A stretch of DNA of 36,258 nt from Sulfuricurvum sp. (GCF_019163035.1 NZ_JAFLKV010000154.1:1-36258); one strand, 5' to 3'. Shown: positions 17,520-27,364, numbered from the stretch's first letter. Translations and numbers: made by a program. Notes: a model not told the origin generated them from the letters alone.

Positions 17520-18746
17520 TTAAAATTTATAGCTAAGTTGGAGCCAGATTTTGCTCACATCTGCCGTATATCCGGTTACATCGCCGGCTTTAAAGTAGGC
17601 TGCTTTCGCAAGTCCGCTCAAACCTTTAATTCCAGGGATAGTATTGGTATAGAGCATATCCCATTCACTACCGAGATCACTTTTCCCGTTCATCGCTACA
17701 TCGGTTTCAAAATCATGATAAACAAGCATCGCTTTTCCAAAAGCAGGTGTTGTGTACCCGAGTGTTGCACTCGCATCGCATAATCCGCCCGCTGGCGTTG
17801 ATGCTAAAAACTTATCTGCCCATCCGTTGAACGCATGAAGTGTCCCTAATGGAGCAAAAAAAGCTGTTTTGTCATCACCTGCAGTGTGTCCGCTCAAGAA
17901 CTCATATCCCGCACCGGCAAGAATACCGTTGATATTAGCGAGAGCATCGAGATTGTAATACGAAGCATCGGCTTTTACATCTTGATTCGCAGGAAGATTG
18001 TTCGTGTCCCGTGATGCATCACCTTGGGTAGCATACTCTGCGCGGTAAGCGATTTTTGCCGAAGCAAGAGGTATATCTCCGGTCAAAGCCATTCCGATTG
18101 TGTCACTGGCGGAGGAGATCATGTAATCGTATGCTGTAACTTTGAGCATATCGCTCACTTTATACGCTCCGTTTAAGATGATGGAGTTGGTATCGCTCGT
18201 CCCTAAATCACTAACTGGAGCACGACCCCATACATAGGCACCAATGAGGGTTAGGTTATCAATGGTGCTGTCGCTGATCACTGCCGCATCAAAGCTTTGC
18301 ATCATTTGGCGCCAATCGACTGAACCGATAAAACGTTGATTATCAAGATTAATAACCTGTCGTCCTACTTTAGCGACTGTTTTTCCGAGTTTGTATTGAA
18401 GATAGGCTTGTGAAAAACGGGTTTGTTCAGGATCTACGACTTTATCGTACATCAATCCGTTTGATCCGCTGTCATAATGTTCACCGCCGATTGCTTGAAC
18501 GGTTGTTCCGTCCACTTTCATGCTCAATCCGTCAACTCCGAGCAGGTTTGCTTCTACCCCAAGTGTTGCACGTACGGTAAACGCATTAGCGTTGTCTTTT
18601 GTATTGCTCTCATCATCCACACTCTCATAACGCGGACGTATTTCTCCGTTAAACTTTGCGTTACTGAAAAGGGTAAATCCCTCTGCACTGAGTAGGTTTG
18701 GCAACAAGGTTAAAACAGCTATAGCTGATAAGGTGATTCTTTTCAT
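17520..18746 (-). CDS. Outer-membrane porin of the Campylobacterota Opr type
   Basis: A 408-residue beta-barrel protein with a signal peptide (cleavage after LLSA) and a C-terminal phenylalanine (WLQLSYKF) as expected for BAM recognition. Alternating polar and hydrophobic strands, FNGEIRPRYESVDDE at the mature N-terminus and internal FSQAYLQYKLGKTVAKVGRQ resemble the OprD-like porins of Sulfurimonas and relatives. The gene follows napD by 15 bp and precedes nrdD by 14 bp. Passage of nitrate or another anion to periplasmic Nap is an attractive guess from position only. Confidence 0.82.
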   Translation of the reverse strand: MKRITLSAIAVLTLLPNLLSAEGFTLFSNAKFNGEIRPRYESVDDESNTKDNANAFTVRATLGVEANLLGVDGLSMKVDGTTVQAIGGEHYDSGSNGLMYDKVVDPEQTRFSQAYLQYKLGKTVAKVGRQVINLDNQRFIGSVDWRQMMQSFDAAVISDSTIDNLTLIGAYVWGRAPVSDLGTSDTNSIILNGAYKVSDMLKVTAYDYMISSASDTIGMALTGDIPLASAKIAYRAEYATQGDASRDTNNLPANQDVKADASYYNLDALANINGILAGAGYEFLSGHTAGDDKTAFFAPLGTLHAFNGWADKFLASTPAGGLCDASATLGYTTPAFGKAMLVYHDFETDVAMNGKSDLGSEWDMLYTNTIPGIKGLSGLAKAAYFKAGDVTGYTADVSKIWLQLSYKF

Positions 18747-18761
18747 CTTCTTCTCCTAAAG

Positions 18762-19112
18762 TTAAAATCGATCTTTCAGATCGCCGTTGTATTTAATATC
18801 TCTTTTAGTAGCGTTTTCATCATTTAGCCACTGAGGGATATCATTGCCTACTAACTCCAATTTATCACGCTCAGCATTGAGCTCGTCTTCGCTAAAAGCA
18901 AACGACATATCCGCTGAGATGACATGATCCATTTCTTGAATCTTGACGAGTTTCGGGATCTCTTCTTCGACACCCTCACCCTCTATGGTTACAATGATTC
19001 TCCCTTTTTCATCATGAAAATGGTAATCACAAAAATCAGCTGCTTTGAGAATTTCGACAACTTCATCGGTGTAGGTCGGGTTGGTTTGCACCACAATACT
19101 TGAAATATTCAC
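18762..19112 (-). CDS. napD: NapD, Tat-signal chaperone for NapA
   Basis: A 116-residue cytoplasmic protein. It begins with NISSIVVQTNP and has the ferredoxin-like fold pattern of NapD (CDYHFHDEKGRIIVTIEG). NapD binds the twin-arginine signal of NapA and holds it until the molybdenum cofactor is in place. The start chosen is GTG at 19112: it overlaps the napL stop as GTGA and has GGAG 6 bases upstream. The TTG at 19124 would lie too far inside napL. The C-terminal 30 residues, rich in charge, are longer than in enteric NapD. Confidence 0.88.
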   Translation of the reverse strand: MNISSIVVQTNPTYTDEVVEILKAADFCDYHFHDEKGRIIVTIEGEGVEEEIPKLVKIQEMDHVISADMSFAFSEDELNAERDKLELVGNDIPQWLNDENATKRDIKYNGDLKDRF

Positions 19113-20047
19113 GGTAGTCTCCAATAATAAATTTTGTTTTCTTCGCCGGCACCGATCAGTCGGTGCTCATCGAGAAAAATGAGGGTGTCCAAAATTACAT
19201 CTCCACTTTGGAGACGGACGATTTTGGCTTTGGTTCCCGTATTAAATACCTGTAACTCATTATCCATTCCATCGGTATAAACCCCTTTTACACCGGATGG
19301 GCTGAGTCCTACTGCATAAACAAAAAAGTCCGTTTCGATAAAATAACTATCAGTTGGGCGATAAATACCGACACGTCGATCTTGTCCGGCGCTGAGAATC
19401 GTATTTTGTTTATAATCGATCCGATTGATATTATCAACGTTGATAGCATGCAGTGTTTTAATATGGCGTCCACTTTTAGCTTCAATCATCGTAATTTCAC
19501 CACTCTCATCGGCAACAGCAACAAGCGATTTTAAAGGACTTAATGCCATATCTCTAAACACTCCTCCACCTGCTTGAACTTGATATACAAGGGTGTTTTT
19601 TGAGATATCCATTAAAACAATGGTATCACCTGAGAGACCGAAGAGTAAATGATCTAAGTCAAGGAAACGGGCTTTTTTGATCAATAATCCGCGCCCGTTA
19701 TCAATAATTTTAATGCTCTTTCCATCACGGATCAAATAAACATTTCGAAAATCTCCGCCGCTTTCAGTGACCATTACGGTTGATCCTTTATAGTGATCAA
19801 CCGAATAAATTTTCGGTGAAAATAACTTCCCATCACGGCCTTTTATCTCAGGAACACGAAGGAGAGTCAACTTTTTAAAGGTTTTTGAATCAAATACATT
19901 GACCACTCCGCCATCGGTAGCCGCATAGATTTTTCCATCACTCATCACCATATCAGAAATAGATGCATCTGTTTTGATGACACTGGAAGGAAGAATCGCG
20001 GCATTAAGGGATAATGTCATTGCTACTAATAAAGCTAAAAAATTCAT
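19109..20047 (-). CDS. napL: NapL, periplasmic beta-propeller-like protein
   Basis: A 312-residue protein with an N-terminal signal (MNFLALLVAMTLSLNA) and repeated WD-like blades (KIYAATDGGVVNVFD, SLVAVADESGEITMIEA, TILSAGQDRRVGIYRP). This fits NapL, a gene found mainly in the nap operons of Campylobacterota. Its function is not settled; deletion in Wolinella has modest effects. It overlaps napF and napD by 4 bp each (ATGA, GTGA). Confidence 0.85.
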   Translation of the reverse strand: MNFLALLVAMTLSLNAAILPSSVIKTDASISDMVMSDGKIYAATDGGVVNVFDSKTFKKLTLLRVPEIKGRDGKLFSPKIYSVDHYKGSTVMVTESGGDFRNVYLIRDGKSIKIIDNGRGLLIKKARFLDLDHLLFGLSGDTIVLMDISKNTLVYQVQAGGGVFRDMALSPLKSLVAVADESGEITMIEAKSGRHIKTLHAINVDNINRIDYKQNTILSAGQDRRVGIYRPTDSYFIETDFFVYAVGLSPSGVKGVYTDGMDNELQVFNTGTKAKIVRLQSGDVILDTLIFLDEHRLIGAGEENKIYYWRLP

Positions 20048-20520
20048 CCTACAACCTCAATGGCTCCATTAGGGCACACTGCAATACAATAACCGCATGC
20101 GGTACATTTTTCCGGGATAATCACAGGACGAAACATCCCCTGGAAAACAATAGCATCTTCCAAACACGGATCTTTACAAGCGAAACAGATCGTATCGTGG
20201 TGGGACATACATATCATAGAGGTGATACGAGCCCGTCCTTGGATAAAACGATCCGGCTCATTTAAAACATTGGGCGTACATATTTCCATACATTTATGAC
20301 AATCACTGCACCCATTGGTTTTGAAATCCAGAAAGGGGATCCCTTTTTCATCACGATGGATAATGTTCTCTTCACACGCGCTTACACACATCCCCTCACA
20401 ACTGCGGCATTCATTAAACGTTGCCGCTATAGATGCATAGGGAGGACGAATGGGACCTCGGTTCTCTTTAAAAAGGGAACCCAAAGCACCAAAAAAATTG
20501 CGGCGTGTTGGTGTGGTCAT
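20044..20520 (-). CDS. napF: NapF, four-cluster ferredoxin-type maturation protein
   Basis: A 158-residue protein with iron-sulfur motifs at CRSCEGMCVSAC, CSDCHKCMEIC, CFACKDPC and CTACGYCIAVCP. NapF is a cytoplasmic protein thought to help load iron-sulfur clusters or electrons into NapA before export. The N-terminus MTTPTRRNFFGALG has an RR pair, but the known enteric NapF stays cytoplasmic. ATG 20520 directly follows the napB stop; a longer reading from 20562 would overlap napB by 40 bp. Confidence 0.9.
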   Translation of the reverse strand: MTTPTRRNFFGALGSLFKENRGPIRPPYASIAATFNECRSCEGMCVSACEENIIHRDEKGIPFLDFKTNGCSDCHKCMEICTPNVLNEPDRFIQGRARITSMICMSHHDTICFACKDPCLEDAIVFQGMFRPVIIPEKCTACGYCIAVCPNGAIEVVG

Positions 20521-20521
20521 C

Positions 20522-21139
20522 TTATAATCCGTTTCCGACTTGTACACCGGCTTCAATCTCATCCATCAAATACGATTTATTTTTATGTTTTTGACCTTTT
20601 TTATCGGTGTAATCTGCTTTAAAACTACTCTCAACCCGTAGTTTTCCTTGCGTTTGCGGAGCATGACATTGAGTGCAGTTGTAGCGCCCTTGCCATAGTT
20701 GTCCATGAAGATCTTTTTTAATCATTTGATCGTTGCTTTCGGATTTGAAATTATCATCAGCATCCGATTCTACCGCAGGACGGAAATTAGTAAAATGGGT
20801 TTTCGGGATAGGTGTTGCCCCCATAGTGATTGCAACATCTGGCATATGACATCCCAGACATGCATTATTATTTTTGTCGATTTCACCCAAATCACTGATG
20901 TCATGGGGGATCATCGGCGGTGCATTTACATAGGCACGCTGAATTTTTTTAGAGGTTCCGGGTGCTTCTTTGTGGTAGTTTGTACCATCTGGGGCAGCAG
21001 TCTCTTCAGTATAAACTTCTGTTTTACGCATTCCCAAATCTTTTTCGTCTATACCGGCATTGACATTGCTTGCGGCATAGACACCGCTGATTAAAATACA
21101 AGCAGCTACTAGGCTACCGATGATTCGATTTGCTTTCAT
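20522..21139 (-). CDS. napB: NapB, dihaem cytochrome c subunit of periplasmic nitrate reductase
   Basis: A 205-residue periplasmic cytochrome with a signal peptide (cleavage after GVYA). Two haem c sites are visible, CLGCH and CTQCH, with histidines H in IPKTHFTNFRP and MIPHD positioned as axial ligands. It carries electrons from the NapGH quinol dehydrogenase to NapA. It overlaps napH by 4 bp. It is somewhat longer than enteric NapB at both ends. Confidence 0.94.
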   Translation of the reverse strand: MKANRIIGSLVAACILISGVYAASNVNAGIDEKDLGMRKTEVYTEETAAPDGTNYHKEAPGTSKKIQRAYVNAPPMIPHDISDLGEIDKNNNACLGCHMPDVAITMGATPIPKTHFTNFRPAVESDADDNFKSESNDQMIKKDLHGQLWQGRYNCTQCHAPQTQGKLRVESSFKADYTDKKGQKHKNKSYLMDEIEAGVQVGNGL

Positions 21140-21951
21140 TCTTCATCCTTTGATTGTTTTAACTGACTTCGAATTGAAAATCCGAGCGCGTCTTCTTTAC
21201 AAACATCAACACATCTGCCGCAATTGGTGCATTCACCCATCAAGACACTCTCACTGCTGCGATTGATCATATGGAGCACCTCTTTTTCAGGACACACCGT
21301 GATACAATCTCTGCAATCGGTACATTTATTGGCATCATGGTGAACACGGATAAGGGAAAATTTACCGATAAGCGCATACGATGCACCTAGCGGACAAATG
21401 TAACCGCACCATCCATTTTCATGAACCAACAGATCAAACAAAAATATAACCGCTAACGCACCGCCTCCCATACCCATACCGAAAACGGCACCGCGATGCG
21501 CCATGGAAACAGGGCTGATCAGCTCAAATGCCGCCACCCCCATCACCGCTGACAAAACTAAACTCAAACCTAAAATCCAATATCGAAGCGAACGGCTAAT
21601 GTAAAACCGCTTTTGGATTTCTGACAATCGTAATTTACGACGCAGCCATGCGGCAGTATCGGTGATCATGTTAATCGGACACACCCAACTGCAAAATGCA
21701 CGGCCACCGATCACCCCGTAAAAGAAGGTGACTATAAGTGCTCCGAGGATGATATCCATCCCCAGTGTTGCACCGGTAACAGCGATTTGAACCACCGCAT
21801 ACGGATCAGCCAGTGGAACGACGCCTAACAGTGATGAGGCGCTGAGATCACCTCTGAGTATTTTCCATCCCCAGGCGTTGGCTCCGATATAGAGGAGCAA
21901 TACCGCAACTTGGGTAAACCGTCGCATAAAAAGGTAGCGATAATGTTTCAT
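21136..21951 (-). CDS. napH: NapH, membrane quinol-dehydrogenase subunit
   Basis: A 271-residue inner-membrane protein with four predicted helices, the two CxxxCP motifs (CSWVCP, CGYICP) and two C-terminal [4Fe-4S] motifs (CTDCRDCITVCP, CTNCGRCVDVC). With NapG it oxidises menaquinol and feeds NapB, replacing NapC, which is absent here. The ATG overlaps the napG stop as TAATG. Confidence 0.95.
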   Translation of the reverse strand: MKHYRYLFMRRFTQVAVLLLYIGANAWGWKILRGDLSASSLLGVVPLADPYAVVQIAVTGATLGMDIILGALIVTFFYGVIGGRAFCSWVCPINMITDTAAWLRRKLRLSEIQKRFYISRSLRYWILGLSLVLSAVMGVAAFELISPVSMAHRGAVFGMGMGGGALAVIFLFDLLVHENGWCGYICPLGASYALIGKFSLIRVHHDANKCTDCRDCITVCPEKEVLHMINRSSESVLMGECTNCGRCVDVCKEDALGFSIRSQLKQSKDEE

Positions 21952-22763
21952 TACAGCCCACTTTCGTCATTGAGTGAATCAATGGCACTTTTTTCGCTCA
22001 ATTTGGTTTTGGTGAGCTCATGCGGAACTTCTTTCTTGATACTATCAAGACGTTGTTCATCTTTAGGATCCCATCCTTTGATGTAATGATTTCCCGCTTC
22101 CCCCATCGCCAAGGCTCTAGGCAAGACGTAAATCGCCGCTTTTTGTGTGACACAGGCATGCTCGCACATACCGCATCCCGTACAAACATCCGCATGAACG
22201 ACGGGTTTGAGAAACGCATGTTTTCCGGTTCGCTCATTTTTAGAAAATTCAATCGTAATAGCTTGACCCATCAAAGGGCAGGCGCGATAACACGCATCGC
22301 ACTGAATCCCCCATGTCGCAATACACGATTCCTCATCGATAACCGCCAATCCCATACGGGCTCTGTTGATGTTTAGCTTGGCCTGCGCTTGGATATAGCT
22401 GCTAACCGATGATTCATTCAATGCACCGCTTGGGCATACCGGAACACAGGGTATGTCACTGCACATATAACAGGGAATTGTGCGTGGAGTAAAGTAGGGC
22501 GTTCCCAGAGGAAGATTATCTCCTGGTTTCGCCAACTTGAGCGTATCGTAAGGACACGCTTCCACACACAATCCGCATTTAATGCAGTTTTTAATGAACT
22601 CATTTTCACTCAATGCACCCGGAGGGCGTAAAACTAATGGAGCAGCTTTTACCTCTCCCACATAGGCACTCCATACCAACGCACCCATCGCACTTAGCCC
22701 AATACCTCTCGCGATGGAGAGGAGAAAGTAGCGACGATCGTTTGACGGAGAAGATTTCATCAC
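21951..22763 (-). CDS. napG: NapG, Tat-exported four-cluster ferredoxin subunit
   Basis: A 270-residue periplasmic iron-sulfur protein. The N-terminus has a twin-arginine signal (NDRRYFLLSIARGIGLSAMG). Four [4Fe-4S] motifs follow: CIKCGLCVEACP, CYMCSDIPCVPVCP, CDACYRACP and CTGCGMCEHAC. It is the electron-transfer partner of NapH. It follows napA by 8 bp. Confidence 0.95.
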   Translation of the reverse strand: MMKSSPSNDRRYFLLSIARGIGLSAMGALVWSAYVGEVKAAPLVLRPPGALSENEFIKNCIKCGLCVEACPYDTLKLAKPGDNLPLGTPYFTPRTIPCYMCSDIPCVPVCPSGALNESSVSSYIQAQAKLNINRARMGLAVIDEESCIATWGIQCDACYRACPLMGQAITIEFSKNERTGKHAFLKPVVHADVCTGCGMCEHACVTQKAAIYVLPRALAMGEAGNHYIKGWDPKDEQRLDSIKKEVPHELTKTKLSEKSAIDSLNDESGL

Positions 22764-22771
22764 TTTGTCCG

Positions 22772-25561
22772 TTATGCTTTATAGATTTTGACAGCGCATT
22801 TTTTATGGTCGATTTGTTTGGAAATCGGGCAGGTATGATCCAAACAAACTTTATTGATGAAGACTTTTTCATCAAACCATGGAACAAATACGAGTCCGCG
22901 CGGAGGACGGTTACGACCCCGTGTTTCGACGTGCGCTTTTACTTTGCCGCGACGAGATTCGACCCACACCATATCCCCTTGTTTGACTCCCCGTTTTTCA
23001 GCATCTTTCGGATGTATATAACAGAGTGCTTCAGGGACGGCACGATAGAGTTCAGGAACCCTCATCGTCATTGTTCCGCTGTGCCAATGTTCTAACACCC
23101 GACCGGTACAAAGCCAGATATCGTAGTTGCTATCGGGTACTTCGGTCGGTTCCATGTATGGTCGGAAAAAGATTTTGGCTTTACCGTCCAAATGAACTTT
23201 TGTTTGATCGGTAACCCCTTGGAGATTACCCGATGGGATCTCTTTAAAGGCATGCCCGTAAAATGAGAACGGACCGCTGTTCGCTTTTTTCGCATACGGA
23301 TCGTATTTGGCGTTGTAGCGCCATGCGGTCTCTTTTCCATCCACAACCGGCCATTTCAAACCGCGTACTCTGTGATAGGTGTCAAAGTCGGCATAGTCAT
23401 GTCCATGTCCGTCACCGAATTTGCGGTACTCTTCCCATAGGTATTTTTGGAGGAAGAAGCCATACCCTTTAAATGGTTTGCCATCACTTCCGATGACGTT
23501 ACGTTTGTCCCCTTCGACTTCAGAGTTTTGGTATCCTTTACCGACCGGATCAGGCCATTTATAGCTTTTTGCAGTTGGATTGGCAAATAAAACATCATAA
23601 AGGGTATCGGTCTCCTTGTACCCCATCGCTTTTGCTGCACCCATGACATCCGGCAATCCATTATCAAGTCCTGGAATTCTTTGTGCTCCCCATACTTCTT
23701 TGATGGTAAATCGTTTAGAAAGCTCAACAAACTGCCATGTATCGGACATCGCGTCTCCGATTGGAGTGACCTGCTGACGCCAGTGTTGAGTACGACGTTC
23801 CGCATTACCGTATGCCCCCCATTTTTCATACATCATGGCACTCGGAAGGATCAAATCCGATACTTTCGCCGAAATCCCCGGATATCCGTCAGAGGTAACA
23901 ATAAAGTTATCCATTTCACGAGCGGCTTTGATCCAGTGCTCTGCATTGCCCGTATCTTGATACGGGTTACAAACGCTCACCCAGGCAAATTTCACTTTAC
24001 CGTCTTCAAGATCACGATGGATCTGAGTGAAATGGGATCCCGCTTTTGGATTGATTGTGCCGGCTGGAACATGCCAAATTTCTTCGGCTCTTTTACGATG
24101 GGCAGGGTTCATAACGACCATATCTGCTGGAAGACGATGACTAAATGTCCCCACTTCACGTGCGGTTCCGCAGGCGGATGGTTGACCGGTAAGAGAGAAC
24201 GCTCCACTTCCCGGTTTAGCTTGTTTTCCGAGAAGGAAATGGATCATATATGCTTGTTCGTTGACCCATGTACCACGGGTGTGTTGATTGAACCCCATCG
24301 TCCAGAAGGTGAGACATTTACGTTTTTTCTCGATGTAGAGATCGGCCATTTTTTGAAGTTTTACTTTGAAATCTTCAATGCTCTCATCAGGGTCACCTTT
24401 GGCAACATGCGCCGTATAATCAAGAGTATAAGGTGCAAGACCCTTTTTAAACTCTTCAAAAGTGATTTTCCAGTGTTTATTGGCATCATTGGTATTTTTC
24501 ATCTCGAGCGTATCACCCGCTTTGTAGCCCAAATAGCCTAAGCTGACACCCTCATCGGCGGTGAGAACTTTCGATTTTTGCTTGGCGGCGGTATCAAGTT
24601 CACTTTTTTTGTATTTTGGATGATGAATATCTTCGCGCAATCCGTAGCCGATATCGACGGGACCAGTAGCAAATATAATGTATTTGTTGACAAAATCCCA
24701 ATCAATCGCTTCGGGGTGGTTGTAAACAATCTCGCGGGCGATATAGTTGAAAATCGCTAAATCGGTATTAGGCTTAAAGATGATTTCGACGTCTGCAAGG
24801 TCCATCGTACGGTGTTTGTACGTTGAGAGAACGACTACTTGTACTTTATCTGGATTGCTGAGTTTACGATCAGAGACACGAGACCAGAGAATAGGGTGCA
24901 TCTCCGCCATATTCGAACCGAACGCTACAATCGTTTCAGCGAGTTCGATATCATCATAACATCCTGAGGGTTCATCTGCTCCGAAAACGTTCATAAATCC
25001 GGTAACGGCAGATGCCATACACAAACGGGCATTCGGATCGATATTGTTGGTACGGAAACCTGCCTTCATCAGTTTAAGAGCAGCGTTTCCTTCCAAAATA
25101 GTTTGTTGACCTGAACTGAACATGGCGATACCGGTCGGCCCTTTTTCTTTGAGGGCAGATTTAATCTGTACTTCCATTTCATCAAACGCACGTTTCCAGC
25201 TAATAGGTTTAAATTTACCATGCTTGTCAAATTGCCCTTTATCGTTCATCCGTAAAAGGGGTTGGGTCAGACGGTCTGCTCCGTACATGATTTTGGCATT
25301 AAAGTACCCTTTAATACAGTTAAGACCACGATTGACGGGAGCAAGCGGGTCACCTTTGACCGCAACGATACGGTCATCTTTAGTTGCCATCATGATTCCG
25401 CAACCGGTTCCGCAAAAGCGGCATGCCGCTTTATCCCAGCGCCATCCTGCTTGTGCTTGATTTGATGCGGCTTCTACGCTTGCAGGAACTGCTATACCAA
25501 CTGCGGATGCCGCTGCTGCTGCAGCGGCACTTTTTAAAAACTCTCTTCTATCCAATGACAT
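22772..25561 (-). CDS. napA: NapA, periplasmic nitrate reductase catalytic subunit
   Basis: A 929-residue molybdopterin enzyme that reduces nitrate to nitrite in the periplasm. The Tat signal is LDRREFLKS. The [4Fe-4S] ligands are C47, C50, C54 and C82 (CRFCGTGC). C181 in NARLCMAS is the molybdenum ligand. The length and inserts near 310-400 and 680-760 match NapA of Campylobacterota, about 100 residues longer than in enterics. It is the first gene of the unit and is preceded by an FNR-type promoter at 25660-25701. Confidence 0.97.
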   Translation of the reverse strand: MSLDRREFLKSAAAAAAASAVGIAVPASVEAASNQAQAGWRWDKAACRFCGTGCGIMMATKDDRIVAVKGDPLAPVNRGLNCIKGYFNAKIMYGADRLTQPLLRMNDKGQFDKHGKFKPISWKRAFDEMEVQIKSALKEKGPTGIAMFSSGQQTILEGNAALKLMKAGFRTNNIDPNARLCMASAVTGFMNVFGADEPSGCYDDIELAETIVAFGSNMAEMHPILWSRVSDRKLSNPDKVQVVVLSTYKHRTMDLADVEIIFKPNTDLAIFNYIAREIVYNHPEAIDWDFVNKYIIFATGPVDIGYGLREDIHHPKYKKSELDTAAKQKSKVLTADEGVSLGYLGYKAGDTLEMKNTNDANKHWKITFEEFKKGLAPYTLDYTAHVAKGDPDESIEDFKVKLQKMADLYIEKKRKCLTFWTMGFNQHTRGTWVNEQAYMIHFLLGKQAKPGSGAFSLTGQPSACGTAREVGTFSHRLPADMVVMNPAHRKRAEEIWHVPAGTINPKAGSHFTQIHRDLEDGKVKFAWVSVCNPYQDTGNAEHWIKAAREMDNFIVTSDGYPGISAKVSDLILPSAMMYEKWGAYGNAERRTQHWRQQVTPIGDAMSDTWQFVELSKRFTIKEVWGAQRIPGLDNGLPDVMGAAKAMGYKETDTLYDVLFANPTAKSYKWPDPVGKGYQNSEVEGDKRNVIGSDGKPFKGYGFFLQKYLWEEYRKFGDGHGHDYADFDTYHRVRGLKWPVVDGKETAWRYNAKYDPYAKKANSGPFSFYGHAFKEIPSGNLQGVTDQTKVHLDGKAKIFFRPYMEPTEVPDSNYDIWLCTGRVLEHWHSGTMTMRVPELYRAVPEALCYIHPKDAEKRGVKQGDMVWVESRRGKVKAHVETRGRNRPPRGLVFVPWFDEKVFINKVCLDHTCPISKQIDHKKCAVKIYKA

Positions 25562-25659
25562 TGAAAACTCCTTAATGAAATCACGTTCAATCCATACCGT
25601 AAAACGGGTAGACCCCTTAAGATTTCCTTATGCTATGAAATAACTCATGCACTTCAAAC

Positions 25660-25701
25660 ATTGTAAAGTAATTCAAAAAAAAAGTATTTGACCTAAGTCA
25701 A
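25660..25701 (-). promoter_or_regulatory. FNR-type promoter of the nap operon
   Basis: The palindrome TTGACTTAGGTCAA (minus strand, 25701-25688) is followed by TACAAT (25665-25660), centres 32 bp apart. The predicted start near 25653 leaves a leader of about 90 bases. Confidence 0.8.
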
Positions 25702-25738
25702 AAGGGAAGAGAAAAGAGGAATGGATTTTGAAACGCTT

Positions 25739-26638
25739 TTAAGCGTTTCGGATGGCGTTGGCAGCTTCGAGGTTACTTTTGAGTTTTTTGAGGCGTTGGG
25801 CAGTATGATGTAGCTCTTCACTCACCTGTATCATCATATCTTCGCTTTGTTCTAGCAGTTCTTCGGTTTCAGGTGCAGATCGGATGAGTATCGCTGTGGC
25901 GGCTTCGCTTTTCTCGACGGCTTCGGTTGCATTTTGAATCGCTTCTTCGACATTGTGAAGAAAATATTCGATATGGGCACATGCGATATCGAGTTCATTG
26001 CCGCGTTGTTCACCGATGTTTTCATTACCGCTGATCGATTTTGAGTGTTCTAGAAATTTATCAAAATTTTGTTGTATCAGTAATGTTGTCCGTGCCATGT
26101 AGAGGATAACTCCAAACGAGATCAAGGCTAACATAATTTGGATTCGATGGGCAACAATCCGTTTCTCCATCATATACTCTTCGTATTGGGTAACCGCTTG
26201 ATCCATCAGTACTAAGGTGCGGTCTCCGTCATCATAGATTGTTTTGAGATCAAAAAGATTGTGATCCCCCTGCAAATAACGATCAATTAACCCACCCATC
26301 CGATTCCAGTGAGCATAGACATCCAGCATTGTTTTCTCGATTTTTTCGTTCGAAAATCCCTGATATTCAGCCGTTGCTGTACTGAGTTGCTTGAAATTAT
26401 GGTCAAACTCTTCTCGCGCAGATTGGAGTCTCTCATACGCTCCCTCTTCATCCAGAAGCAACCTATGAAGTTCTAGCACCGTCCGTTGAGAAAGCATACG
26501 CTGTTTTCCGGCGGTATTAATCACTTTAGCATCAAACTTTTGATCCGAATTAAGCCATATATCGACCAATATAATAGTAATAAGATTGAGAGAAAGAATC
26601 GCAACGATCCAGCGTACTTTAGTTGATATTGATTGCAT
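25739..26638 (-). CDS. Membrane protein with a PilJ/NarX-like sensor domain and no output domain
   Basis: A 299-residue protein: membrane helix 1 (about 10-29), a periplasmic four-helix region, helix 2 (about 168-190), and a cytoplasmic coiled coil to the end. The periplasmic part starts with VINTAGKQRMLSQRT, the motif of PilJ-type domains, which is related to the nitrate-binding P-box of NarX/NarQ. No HAMP, kinase or chemotaxis signalling domain follows. Its ATG directly follows the stop of the Crp/Fnr gene (TAAATG), so the two are co-transcribed, and it lies 177 bp before napA. A nitrate or nitrite receptor that acts through a partner is a reasonable inference. Confidence 0.8.
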   Translation of the reverse strand: MQSISTKVRWIVAILSLNLITIILVDIWLNSDQKFDAKVINTAGKQRMLSQRTVLELHRLLLDEEGAYERLQSAREEFDHNFKQLSTATAEYQGFSNEKIEKTMLDVYAHWNRMGGLIDRYLQGDHNLFDLKTIYDDGDRTLVLMDQAVTQYEEYMMEKRIVAHRIQIMLALISFGVILYMARTTLLIQQNFDKFLEHSKSISGNENIGEQRGNELDIACAHIEYFLHNVEEAIQNATEAVEKSEAATAILIRSAPETEELLEQSEDMMIQVSEELHHTAQRLKKLKSNLEAANAIRNA

Positions 26639-27295
26639 TTATAGTCCCTCGTTGAAATATCGCGTTAATTCTTCACGTTGTAAAACGATTGTTTTATGAT
26701 CTTCTTCCATAATCAGCCCTTTACGGATAAATTTAGCCAATACACGTGAAAGAGTCGCAGGTTGAATATTGAGCCGATAGGATATCTCTTGTTTCTTTAG
26801 TCGATTGTATAAATCCAAATGATCATAAAGCATCTTTGCCACTTTTGCAGTGACATCATAGACCATCCCCATACTCACCATACAATCCACACGTTGTTTT
26901 TGATCGGCGAGGATATTGACTAAATTAATCAAGAGCGATACATCGGTTTTGACTACTTCTTTAAAAGTTTTAAGATCGAATGATACCACACGACTCGGAA
27001 CCAAAAATTCTATATTACTAAAACAGCTGATACTATGACATTCGAGAGAACCGATATCCGTTAGAAGAGTTTGGTTTGAGAGGGTATATAAAAAGATTTC
27101 ATTATCAAAACGGTCAACTTTATAGAGTTTAACTTCCCCCTCAACGAGGAAATAGACGCGATTAATATCATCTTCTTCATAGACCAAAATATCAGATGTA
27201 TTATAACTTTTAAATTTGGCGGTCGAAGAGAGGAGGGATAATTTTAGAGGATCGCAATCTTTAAAAAAATCAAGATTCTCGAGTTGGAATATCAT
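26639..27295 (-). CDS. Crp/Fnr-family transcription regulator
   Basis: A 218-residue regulator with an N-terminal cyclic-nucleotide-binding fold (VYFLVEGEVKLYKVDR) and a C-terminal helix-turn-helix (SYRLNIQPATLSRVLAKFIRKGLI). It lacks the N-terminal cysteine cluster of FNR, so it does not sense oxygen by that route; NO sensing (NnrR/DNR-like) or another signal is possible. In the recognition helix the Ser-Arg pair is kept but the glutamate usual in CRP and FNR is alanine (PATLSR). It is divergent from moaA and shares one FNR-type box with it, suggesting autoregulation. It is the best local candidate for the regulator of the boxes in this window. Confidence 0.88.
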   Translation of the reverse strand: MIFQLENLDFFKDCDPLKLSLLSSTAKFKSYNTSDILVYEEDDINRVYFLVEGEVKLYKVDRFDNEIFLYTLSNQTLLTDIGSLECHSISCFSNIEFLVPSRVVSFDLKTFKEVVKTDVSLLINLVNILADQKQRVDCMVSMGMVYDVTAKVAKMLYDHLDLYNRLKKQEISYRLNIQPATLSRVLAKFIRKGLIMEEDHKTIVLQREELTRYFNEGL

Positions 27296-27322
27296 AACCT
27301 AACCTTTGTACATTAAACGCAA

Positions 27323-27364
27323 ATGATAACTCAAATCCTCAATTTGATTATTGATCTAAATCAA
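27323..27364 (-). promoter_or_regulatory. FNR-type promoter of the Crp/Fnr regulator gene
   Basis: The perfect palindrome TTGATCTAAATCAA (27351-27364) has TATCAT at 27328-27323 on the minus strand, centres 32 bp apart. It is the same box that serves moaA in the other direction. Confidence 0.65.

Noticed and set aside
23681-24541. A 286-codon open frame on the plus strand inside napA
   Set aside because: It lies wholly antisense to a clear NapA; no known motif, ribosome-binding site or promoter. Long antisense frames are common opposite such genes.
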